Positions 24,021 through 35,200 of a stretch of 64,000 bases of DNA are shown here, one piece after another (the first letter of the stretch is position 1; each line of letters opens with the position of its first letter). The stretch comes from Helopsaltes ochotensis (taxonomy: Eukaryota; Chordata; Aves; Passeriformes; Locustellidae). Position numbers and translations under genes: made by a program. The notes below the pieces were generated by a model. That model saw nothing but the letters and a program-made list of their open reading frames with translations. It was not told the origin of the DNA and did not search any database. The stretch covers positions 62,001-126,000 of the forward strand of contig VXBM01000280.1 of the NCBI GenBank assembly GCA_013400155.1, written 5' to 3'.

Positions 24021-24203
24021 CCTGTGCAGAGCAGAGGGGACAATCCCTTCCCTTGCCCGGGTGATGCCTGATGCCCCCCAGGACAGGGTTGGCCCTTCTG
24101 GCTGACAGGGCAACAATGACTCATATTCAACTTGCCACTGATGCCCAGCTCCCTTTCTGCAGAGCTGCTCTCTGGTCTCTAGCTCCCTTGGTGTCAAGCA
24201 CAA
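24021..24203 (-). mobile_element. CR1 LINE, continuation after the LTR
   Basis: Continues the CR1 3' region on the minus strand: TGTGCAGAGCAGAGGGGACA, then CCCCCCAGGACAGGGTTGGC, then CTCATATTCAACTTGCCACT, then CTTTCTGCAGAGCTGCTCTC. It fades out near 24203. Together with 23060-23584 it forms one element of about 700 bases. Confidence 0.9.
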
Positions 24204-26191
24204 AGTTTAGTCTGAACCAAAATTCAGAGAAAGTCCCAGAGGGGCTTCAGGGAAATTTTGCCTGAAGCTATGAAGAAGTCCCAAAGGAATATCATGAAAA
24301 GAGAAGAATGTGAGGAAAATGAAAAGTATTTGCCAAATTCTCATCACTAGTTTCTTAAATTGCGTATAATCTTGATATCCATGCACATGAGTACTCTGCA
24401 CTTTCCTACTTTTAGTATTGAACTCCTGCATCGTTGAATTTACAAAATTATTATTTACTTTCCAGTTGCAAAAGCAGAAAGCTTCAAAAAGAAATCTCTC
24501 AGGCAGGTTTTTCCCTTACACAAGAAACACCAGCCACATGAATGGTTACCATAAAAGCTAAAAACAAACAAGGATTTCTTGAAAATGCAATTGCTCAATA
24601 CACCCAAAACTGCCAGCTGCAGTTTCCTCTTTAGGCTATTGACCTCATAACCTTACCCAACCCTTCAGAAATTTTGTGGTCAACAAGATTTTTCGGAAGC
24701 TTTATGGAAAAAAAAAATCCCATTGGTTTAAACTAATTTCCTGAAGACTGAATTAGTTCATAAGAAGTCAGACTAAACAAATGTAAAAGTTACTAAAACT
24801 AAACTGGTTTATCACCTTAGAGCAATAAAGGTAAATAAGCAGACAAGAAAGCTTGTTGGAAACTACCTCTTTAGACTACCACCTTGAAAGAATGTTCAGA
24901 TATTCTCTGAATATTTGTTTTTCTGTATTGGAAGAAAAGGTATTGCAATGCAATTTTTTTTATTTTAAGCACAGGCTTCAGAGAAACTCAAGAGTATAAA
25001 GTTGGATTAAGATTTCAGACTAAAAGGGTTATTTTTTCATGAAAGTTTGGGTCATGGTTATTCCTTCTCTAACTGAATAATATATTTACTATTGTGACTA
25101 TTTAAACTTGTAAAAGTGATTCTCTATGTAAAAGCATGCAGTGCATTTTTAGCAAGTGTATTCAAATCAAAGAGAGAAGGTATTTTGTGAGAATACCTTT
25201 GCTCTGCATTTACTGCTGTTAGCATATTCCTGTCCTCAGAAATGACCTTGGTGAGACTATTTACATGGACCTGTTCACATACATGTCAGTATTAGGCTGT
25301 TCTATGAGTCCATAAGAAACACAGCCCCATCTCACTCCTAGTTATAGTTAGTGATTCAGATTTCAAGGAGAAACAGAAGTTAACAAAGAATCATCCAGAG
25401 GATTGTTAAGAATTAAATGAGAAAGTTGGGCTCCCATCTTAATAAGGTTGCTGCTATATTTTTGTTTACACAGAAACTTGGACAGCTGGTCTGACTACAG
25501 TCTATCTTATGTGCTTTAAGGCATGTGATAAAAATTGTATCTATAATTTCAGACCTATGTCTTATGAGGTATATAAGACATATAAGGTATATATGGTGTC
25601 TATATGGAAGAAGACAGAGAAGTTACCTTTAGGTTAAAATATGCAAGTTACTTTTAGAAGTTTTCCCATTTTTTCATGAAACCTGGCAATTCACATGTTT
25701 TGATTTCAAGATTTCAAAATTATAAATTCAACCAACTGAAATCTGAATTTTAAAAAAAAGTATATAAAATAAAACTTGCCGTTAGAAGTGCTTGTTACCC
25801 AAAATATCTACAAGAGCATTACTCTCTTTCAGCAGAGGCTTACAGACTTTCAGTCATGGAAGAGTTCTGCACCATGCTGCATAGGAATGGGGTAGAAAAT
25901 GCACCATCATTCTGTACTGAAGGTCTAATGAAGACCAAGTATCTTTTGTATTGTCCTTTTCTATTTTAGGAGGCTTTTGGAGGGATTGCAGAAGAGCCAG
26001 TAACTCTCTAGTGGGCTTCATGGAAAGCTGAGAGAGCATGATGCAGAACTTCCTTCTGCTCCAGAGGTTTTGCTGTGAGAATGCTGATGTGAAAAAGCAT
26101 CAGTCCTGCTCTTGGCTCCCTGCTCAAAGCCACACATGAGCAAATGCAGAAATACTCACTTTCAACCAAATGTTCCCAAATGCTGTTGTGC

Positions 26192-26273
26192 GGGTTTTTT
26201 TTGGGTTTTGTTTTTGGTTTTGTTTTGGTTTTGTTTTGGTTTTGTTTTGTTTTTGTTTTGTTTTTTCCTTTTT
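26192..26273 (+). repeat. (GTTTT)n-like tract
   Basis: Imperfect repeats of GGTTTTGTTTT on the plus strand, about 80 bases. Phe-rich (plus) and Lys/Thr-rich (minus) ORFs over it are artefacts of composition. Confidence 0.9.
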
Positions 26274-29200
26274 GTTTCACTACTCAAGTTTGCTGCCTCT
26301 TATTTTGATGAGAGAAAAAGGACAGAAAATATTAATCAAAATAAACATAAGGCTAGGCCCTACCAGCATTTTTCAAACCAAACTGAAGTCCAATGTGTGC
26401 ATTTCTATTGAAGTGGATGTGCTGTTCTGATTCCCACAGGGTTTAACAGTTACAATCTGTTAGGTATGCTTAGAAGACCTTACTTAGATTGCTAGATTAC
26501 TTAAGAGAGCCAAGTCCCCCACTTGCTTTTTCTAAATTTTCATTTAAACAAATATTTGGCATTGTAGTTTCAAAATACAGAGAAATTTATTCCTGGTGTT
26601 TCACAACAGACATAGCTAGTGGCTCTTTCTGACTTCTCATTTCTCTCCTGACAGCAGGGATGGCTGCAGTGTCATCAATCCTGACAGTGCTGAGTGAGCT
26701 AGAATAGGTGCTGCTCCATAAAACACGCTTTGAAAAAATTTTTTCTTGAAACCTTAAGGCGGTTTTTTTTTGTTTCTTCTGCTTTGGCAGCCTATAGCAA
26801 CCTTCCTGTCTACCTGCCACAGGCATTTGTTTATTGCTTTTCCACCCATCAGAAGTATAACAAAATTCCTGCCCTCAAAACTGGGAGTTGTAAGATGAAG
26901 GAAGAAAAAATTGTTTTCCTGGCTGGAAGTCACTGTAGCAAAGAACCACACAGATTCTTCTGGTGCCCCGTCTGCCACCAGCAGCCATGCTCCTTCCTGT
27001 ACCATGAGAACTGCTTTGTGTGTTTATTCTGAACCAGGGTATCCTCGACAGATAAAGGAACTGACAAAGTCAGAGGGGCAGCTCTGGCTGCAGGAGGTCA
27101 TGGAGGGATTGCCAGGTAGACCAGACTGGATGAATGAACAGGAGCAAGCAGATGTTACTAAACCACAATTTTTCTAAAATCATTTTAGCAACACAGGAGA
27201 ACCTTGGCAATCCTAAGGCATTTAGTCAGTTAACATTTCTGAAAACAAAAACCTAATATAATTTTAAATGTCATTTCATTCCAGGGGTCAGTTTCAGGTT
27301 GCTGTCACACAGGCCTCTTCTTTGGGAAGATTTGTTCAAGGATGATCTCTGAATACAAAAGAAGCAAAAGAGGAAAAAAGTCAGTCAAAAAGAACAGTCT
27401 GGTATGAATAGCAAGCAACGAATCAGGGAAAGATGAGGACTTTCTTTTAACAGTGATGGACTGAATGGCAAGCCTTGCTCTATAAGGAGGTAAAACATTC
27501 TGTGCAGAAGTTTTAATTAGCAGGGAAATTTATTTTTGTGTAGTTTTACAGTTTTCCATTGCAGAATCAAGACCCTTTGAGGATTTGAATTTAAAAAACC
27601 TGACAGAGTACAATAAAACACTGCAAAAAGAATAAAATTATCTTCAAATACAGAACAGCAAATGCCAGTATGGAAGCTGAGGAGTCATAATCATTCTCTC
27701 ATATTAAAACCCCCTGTTCCTGATTAGAGAATTTCAGCTCAGGCCTCGTATTAGAAATGCAAGGCTTCATACTGGTACAAATCTCTCTCCCATTTTCTTT
27801 CAGTTCAAGGACATGACAAAGACTGAACAGGTTTGGGTTTTTCAGCCAGGAATTCCTACAAGGTATGTTAATATCTGCTAAGTCACAAGCATCCTTATTT
27901 TTCCTTTAATTTCTTTTTGGAATAGCATCTTGTTTTTGGAGAACTAAAACCAGGGCACTGGAGCTGAGATCTGATACCAAACCCCTTATGGTCAGCAGGG
28001 AGTTTGTTTCTGTAGATGGGCCTGGCAACAATTTAGCCTACTCAGAAGCATTAATTCTGGGTAGCCTAAATTATTCTATAATGCAAAGTGACTCTTCACC
28101 TGGTGAAGTTGGAAAATAGAAAAAAGATTAAAAATGAAACTAGATTAAGGGAGGATTAAATGTATCATCAAGAAAGTTTATAAATTTGTGCTTGAATTAG
28201 GTAAACTATCTGAAGATTGTCATATCCCAGCCAAGTTTCTCTTTCCCAGCATAATTGATTTGCAGGCACCATTCAGACACATTCCAAAGAGAAGAAAATG
28301 CCTTTTCTAGTAATTTGAACATCGTGATCCAAGAAAGAAAAAAAATTACTGCCACCTGTTTCTTTTAGTGCATTATTTTTTAAGTTTTGTTACCATTTTA
28401 CATTTTGTATATAATCATATTCTTTCACATAATTGTGACCGTATGTAACAGCTCCTTAGATACTAAGAGTGTTTAATATTGCCTCATAATCAGTAGTTTT
28501 GGCAAAACTAGCAGTGGTTCAGACAGGATTTAAGGACACTATAATCAGGTTCATAGCTGTGGGTGGAAAAAGGAAGGAAATCTTAAGATATTTTTAATCT
28601 ACCATGCTAACTTCAAGTTGTTGTGAGTGCAATTCTCTCAGTGTAGTTGTGTTTGATTTGGAGCAAAGCAGATTAAAAGACCTTTCCCTGGATATTGGTC
28701 AATGCAAATAATACCATCCCATAGAAGTTCATGTAGTATTAATTTCCAGGATATTTTTTTCTAGGCAATTCTAAGGAGGTTTGAAGTTTACATTTAATTT
28801 GAAGGAGGGGGTTTGTTTGAATCTTACTTGAATTAGTCAAAGATCATCAAATTGATGTGGGCTAGAAACCTGTGAAAACCTTTCATAATCTGTCCAGTAT
28901 TTATGCCACATTTCTCTGCCACAGTTATAGTATGTCTTTCCTAAGGCTTTCCAGGTTTAAAAATAATATTTCTAATCTAAGGCTGGATGTGAAACAATGT
29001 ATACGGAATGTGTAGAAAAAAAGATTTGAAACCAATAATATGCCCATCTGTAATTTCAGAAGGTATTTCCAGTCATAAAAAGTTGGCACTATATGGTATG
29101 AAGATCCCCCATTGTAATCAGAATTAAAACATACATTTACTTCTCTGTCTGCATATTAATCTGGTTAGTATAACAGACCAATTTGAGAGAGTGAATTAGA

Positions 29201-29697
29201 TTTTCCTCTGACACCTATTACATGCATAGAACATTAGTTTAACAGTATAATCATATTTACTAAGACTTTAAATGAGATATTTCTGCATCATGCTCTAATG
29301 ATGATTTCTGAACCAAAAATACCACTCAACTTCAGTCCTTATACGATCTGATGAGAGGATGAATTGGGAAATTCCCATATTAGGAAAGAGTAGGAATGTG
29401 AAGCCACTGACATAGCACTTCACTGACATGTTTGGGAGTCCATTCAGGTGTCCAGTTCCACAGAATCCTGGAAATATCAGAGCCATTCCCCTGGAGGGTA
29501 TGGGGACTATAGTGGACATAAGGGAAACTCCCCGACAAGCTCAGTCTGAAAAGATGCTTTGATCTCAATATAAGAAGGAACCTATAACATTCAGCATCGT
29601 TAAAGATCACTTATATGTATCAGTCAAGTCTACTGGAAATCTAAGGAAGTAATTTATTTTGTATACAGAGAAAAGAATGCTTCTTCATACTTTTAAT

Positions 29698-29816
29698 TCT
29701 TTTTGTTTGTTTGTTTTTGTTTTTGCTTTGTTTTTGTTTTGGTTTTTTGTGGTTTTTTGTTGGGTTTTTTTTGTTGTTTTGTTTTTTTGTTTTGTTTTGG
29801 TTTGGTTTTTTTTGGT
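29698..29816 (+). repeat. (TTTTG)n-like tract
   Basis: About 120 bases of T with regularly spaced G, similar in composition to 26192-26273 and in the same orientation. The reading frames over it are not genes. Confidence 0.9.
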
Positions 29817-32800
29817 AACAGAGCTGGTGTTTTCTGTCCAAAATTAATCCCTAGCTCTTAGGAATAACTCAAGAAACCTCTGATGGAAAATGAACAACAC
29901 AGATTTCTGCTACATTGAGACAGCAGCAAGTTTGCTAAAAAGTAATGTACCAAATGTCTGAGTATGCTTTAGGAGACAATATTTCTAGCTTAGAAAGACA
30001 TGATATTAAAATCAACAACAACAAAAAGAAATTTTCTCATTTTTAAAATCCATTAATTCTTGTTTTATTCTCAGTCTTTCTCCTTTTCTATTTTTGATTT
30101 GTTGTTTTTTTTTTTAATTTTGAATGAGCATAACATAAATGTTGCAGACCAGTATAATATTAAAACTAGTACTTTTCTTGTTACATCTCTAAAGACTGAG
30201 CAGCAGACTTCCTTTAAATGCAGAAATGTGATAGGGCCCTTTTCCTAGATGAGCAAAACCAGAGTCAGTTCATATAAGTTATGAATCCATTCTGTTAAAA
30301 ACTTTGACCATTCATTCTGGACTTCTCTTTATAGTTCAAGTAATAAAGACATGTCTGGAAATCCAATTATTGTCTCTTGTCTGCAGTCTTTAAAATAACT
30401 TAGGAAAGGTCTCAATGAGAGAGAGAAACAAAGAAAATATTTTTAAAGTATTTTATTTAAAGTATATACTTCTAGCCTTATTGTTTTGAGTTCAGAGTTT
30501 AAGTGATGTGATTACCAACATATATTATGTCTGTTTAATCAATTACTGATTTTTTCCTGGCTGTAGCATCACAGAAACAGTGTATAGGATTTCTGTATTC
30601 TGTTTGCAGCTCTGGTACTAACTTTGATCTCAGCTCAAAAGGAAATGGAAACACAGATATGTTTAATAAGAGGAAAAAAGGCAAAAAAAAAAAGCTTTTA
30701 AGAGGAGGGAGAGATAAGCATTATTAAGCAAATTTAGTTTTGGACATAAGTATCTATCTATCTATTTTTCTTTTGCTTTTAGTCATTCTGAAATAAGTGT
30801 GAAGGTGTGTGATGAGAACAGGTGTAGAAATGCAGGTAACATCCTCAAACACACTACCTCACAACGTTGTCAAATAAGCTTAAATTACATATTCCGTGGG
30901 GTTTTGAGTCATATTTCACATTATCCTGACCAAACCAAACCAAACTAAACCTCTTTTATTTTAGAGAAATAAGAAACATTGAAAACATCAAGAGGTGGTT
31001 CCAAGAAAGAAGAAATGGAGTTTGATCTTACAGGAGGCAATGCCATTTCAAGGCTGAGCTTGGTCAAAATACACCATGTAGATGCTAATGTGAAGCCGTA
31101 ACTCTCACTAAACTTTAAGCTCCAGGTCTCTGTGTAGCATTTTTATTTACTGGCATGCTTTGGGCTGTGGGGTGGAAAGTTGTCTGTTACTAACAATTCC
31201 TGCAAAAGGGGTTTCTTTCAAACTGCAAGTAATTCTGGGATCTCCTTTTGACTCATACTGTGAGTAAAACCGGGAAATTCCAATATTTTGTAACTTTAAT
31301 GTCATTCCAGGGACCTGCAACCAGAAATTCCAGGAAAGTTCCCTACTAGAAACTGCATTTGCAGTGTTTGAGTGAACATCATGCGTGGCAAGCCAGATGC
31401 ACTCCCTCCATTTCTTGTTCCCTGACTGATCCCGCATGTAGGTCTGAGCTTTCAGAATGGCTGCTTACAGACAGAGCTAACAGTCTCTTTCTCCTAATGT
31501 GTCCACCTACCCCTCAGTTCCACACCAGGCAAAGGCTGAACCTTAATGCTGATCTGCTTCTGACCGTCTGCAGATGAAAACTTAGGGAGATCCCAAGCCA
31601 GCACTGGTTTGCAATGTAACCTGCCTGCATTGGTGAGACACAGCTTTCCAGTTCCCTCTTTGAAGCTAAGACGTTAATGGATGTGGTCAGGTTTTACGGC
31701 TCTGCAGCACATAAACACAGCCCTGGCCAGATCTACTTCAGATCTCTGGGCCATGAAAACCCAAAGCCCTTGTGAAAACATCAGGAATAGCTGTTGCTGC
31801 TGCCAATCTGCCTGCCTGGCAAGCCCCGTAGGTACTCAATTAACTCTACCTACTTGATTGAAGTCCAGTAAAGTATGTATAGTTTTGTCATAAAGAAGTT
31901 AGGAAAATTCATTAGTTTGGGTGAGAAAATAAAAACCCATCTTAAATGAAAGTTAAGTACCTAAGTACCTAGATCCCATTTGCACCTTTCTTCAAATTAC
32001 TGGATCAAAAAAAAAAATAAAAATTCGTATCTCAGAACCTTTCCCTCAGCTTCTTCCAGTTTTCCCTGAAACACCTTTTCAGCAGCATAAGCAGTGAGCT
32101 GTTAGTTCAGCAGATGTTCATATAATGTTCATTATTGGCTTGGTTTTTTAAGAATGACTATATCGTGCAGTAGTTATGACACTAATTTTTCAGACTTTTT
32201 TCTAACCCAGTTTTTCTTCCTGTTAAAATGATGGCACTTTTGGACCAGAAATTTTTTCTTCTTCTCTATTTGAAGTTATAAGTGGGATTTTTATATAATA
32301 ATAATCTGGTATATGCTGTTTTGTTTGTGTTTTGTTTTCTTTCCTCAAAAAAGAAGCATACAGCAGCATGGAGCTTCTGAAGTATTAATTATATGTAGCT
32401 TATTTCAAGATTCCAAGATATGGTTGTGACCATCCTGCTTAAATCCATCCATCAACTGGAATATATTTGTTCCAGACTATCTGAAACTAACTTTAGAGGT
32501 GTGTTTAATTTAGATTTTTAATTTGTATTTCCCTTAAGTGATGCTTATTTCCTTAATAACTTTGTGTTAGCAAAATTTTCTGATGCTGAAGATGAGGGGA
32601 ATTGTGAAGAAAGGGGAGAATATCTTATTATACATGAGTATTATGAGGTTAAGCAAAATAATAGTGAAATGGAACATAATAATTTAAACTTAGAGAAAAA
32701 GATACTAATAAGAATTTCTGCTATAGCAGAAACTGTAAGAATTAGACCTATTAGGATTTGCAATGTAGAAAAGATTGGAGTACATTAATGGCATTGAGGA

Positions 32801-34558
32801 CTAGTGGTTTCCAACTAGATTTAGTATTTCAAGTGATGGTGCAGTATTGAAGCAAGTGGAAATCTCATTTGGAATACTGTAGGCAATGTTCTAGGAAAGC
32901 AATTCTAAAACAAAGCTGTCAGTTAAGGGAGGTATCAGTGGGTCAGGAAGTCTCTTCTAGGTATTAATTTCTGTGCCTCTTGGCAAATTTCACAGTATAA
33001 TTTCATTATTTAATATTCACCAAAAGCCTCACCAGAAAAAGCATGGGAAAATACATTTGGCCTTCCAATTTGAGCTAGGAGCAGAGAAAACTTACATTAA
33101 AATAGATTATTATTTATTATTTTTATATCAGCTTCCCCATTTGAGAAACAATGGAGTTACTCAGTTTTATCAATATAATTTAGCTAATAATTTAGTATTT
33201 ATAATTAAATACTCATTAGCTTGAACAATTAATGGAGCATTTTGCTATGCCTCTGTTCAATACCACAATTTGTGACTCTACCTGGTACTACAACTAAAGA
33301 AAACAAAACCATTTAGCTTTAATGTAGACACTAGCAGCACCTAAACTTGCTGTTGTCTGCTCTTATGAGCCTTTGAAATTTCTTTAAATGCTCAGTGCAC
33401 TGTTTCTGTTCAGGACCAACATGGACTGGGAAGATTCCCAGGCTTCCAGAACAGTCAGGAGATTAAGTGTTTCTTAAGCAAAACTGGAAAGAGAAGAGTA
33501 CAAAGAACAGTTTCCTGGAATTCCCATTCTATGCACAAAATATGAGTCCTTTCCAGTACAAACCAACAGAAATATCTAAAGCCTTTCCTGTTGAATAAAT
33601 ATTACTGTGCAAAGGATAAAATATTAGAAGAGAGAGAAAAAACCCCAAACAACAACCAGGAACATGATTCTACTATCTACTTGTTACAGCACTGAAAAGA
33701 GAAAACAGAGTTGGAAAATCCCAAATTGGTGTTCGTAGTTTCCACTAAACTCTAGAAAGAATTATGCAAGTAAGGGTTCAGTATTCCCTCGCCCACACTA
33801 AGCAATATTAGCTAGATTTAGGGAGCCAATGCTTTCTTCCTGTCATCCAGTGAAACTGGGATCTGCTATTGAACACAAACATCACTTTACTAGATCATTT
33901 AGAGAACGTCTTTTTCCTCAAAGCCTCTCAGAGGAATAGGTGTGATTAGGACACCATCAGGTTGAAAAGGTAATGAAACCTAGATTTTCTGTTTCCTAAG
34001 TACTCAAACCACCAAGCCAGCAGTGGAGTGCATTCCCTATGGGGCAGGAACGGCAGGCACGTCCTTTATGGGCGATTCACATGGTGGAAGAAAACCTCCT
34101 GAGGTACCTGGGAAGGATCTAATATATGGAGACATAGAACTTAAAAGTTGAATAATGCAGTGCCTGTTTCCCTCAGTCCTCAGCTAGAAAGTATGATAGG
34201 ATAATCTCATGAATGAGAGGTCAATTCATGAATTATACATAGGTCTTTATTTTGCAATTTTCCAGACATCCTTTTGGAAATTTTCCAGTCGTTGGAGAGT
34301 CTTTTTATCCTCACATACCATAAAAGATTAAGGTGATTGAGAAATTCTCTCTGCAAAGGGAGAATTTATTTTTGGAAAAGCCTTCAAATGTCAGCTTTAA
34401 TAAGCACATGATGTCTGATCTCCATGGTCACATTGTGATGTAACTTAAAATGACCTGGCAATCAAAGAAAGCACTATTTTTAGAAGATTCATAACAGAAT
34501 TGAGAATTGCAACACCTTATTTAAATGTTCTGTCCTCTGGTGGTCTTTATGACTCAAT

Positions 34559-35200
34559 GTCGTGGTTTATTCCCAGCCAGATACCAAGTCTCACACAGCC
34601 CCTTGCTTGCTCTCTATCCCACCAATGGGACTGGGGAGAGAACTGGAAGAATAAAAACAAGAGAACTCATGGGTTCAGCTATAGAGACAGTTTAATAAGG
34701 AAAGCAAAAGTCACAGACACAAGCAGAGCAAAACTAGGAATTAATTCACTGCTTCCCACAGGCATAGTTCAGCTGTCTTCAGGAGAGCAGGGCCCCATCA
34801 TGTGTAATGGTGATTTGGGAAGATGAATGTCATCACTCTAAATCTTTCTTCCTTCATCTTCCCCAGCTTTATATACTAAACTTGATGCCATTTGGTCTGG
34901 AATATCCCTTTGGTCAGTTTGGGTCACGTGTCCTGGCTGAGATTTTAAATGGCATCAGGTAGCATTGCTTTTCTGAGCTGAATCATGAAACTGAGAACCT
35001 ACCCTAAGATACTGTTCTTGCCTTTAGCCCCTAGGGCTCCAAAGAGCTCTTCCTTCCATTCCTTGTTGATTTTACATTCCAGTCTTTTAATCAAGATGTT
35101 ATGTTGTACTACATCATACACTCAAATTTCTATGAGGCATTTTACATCAACACTATCAACACTACTACTTTTAGCAACAAAGAGTGTATTCTTACTGAAA
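34559..35200 (-). mobile_element. ERVL-like solo LTR (right end uncertain)
   Basis: The sequence starts TGTCGTGGTTTATTCCCAGC and runs through GACAGTTTAATAAGGAAAGC and GGAATATCCCTTTGGTCAGT. These are blocks I recognise from a widespread avian LTR family. On the minus strand it has a TATATAAAG TATA box (34875-34867) and an AATAAA signal 7 bases before its end (34571-34566), so it is oriented to the minus strand. The terminus near 34559 is clear. The other end is diverged and was placed at roughly 35.1-35.25 kb, and no convincing target duplication was found. No internal retroviral sequence is present. Confidence 0.65.

Larger units (their letters stand above)
24204..34558. other. AT-rich intergenic sequence, no gene recognised
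   Basis: About 10 kb with no exon, RNA gene or interspersed repeat that I can identify. It contains two T/G-rich tracts (26192-26273 and 29698-29816). Perfect GGGAAATTCC sequences occur at 29366-29375 and 31272-31281. Short ORFs are isolated, and the ones across the T/G tracts are low-complexity. Confidence 0.55.

Noticed and set aside
23575..24024. Apparent 16-bp target duplication (GCTGAGGCTGCCCCTG / GCTAAGGCATCACCTG), suggesting a LINE-type retroposon
   Set aside because: Only 12 of 16 bases match, and most of the right-hand copy belongs to the LTR end (GGCATCA). The CCTG duplication with inverted termini explains the junction better.
26008..26430. Phe-rich and Lys/Thr-rich ORFs over the T/G tract (also at 29641-29847)
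   Set aside because: Low-complexity translation of simple repeats.
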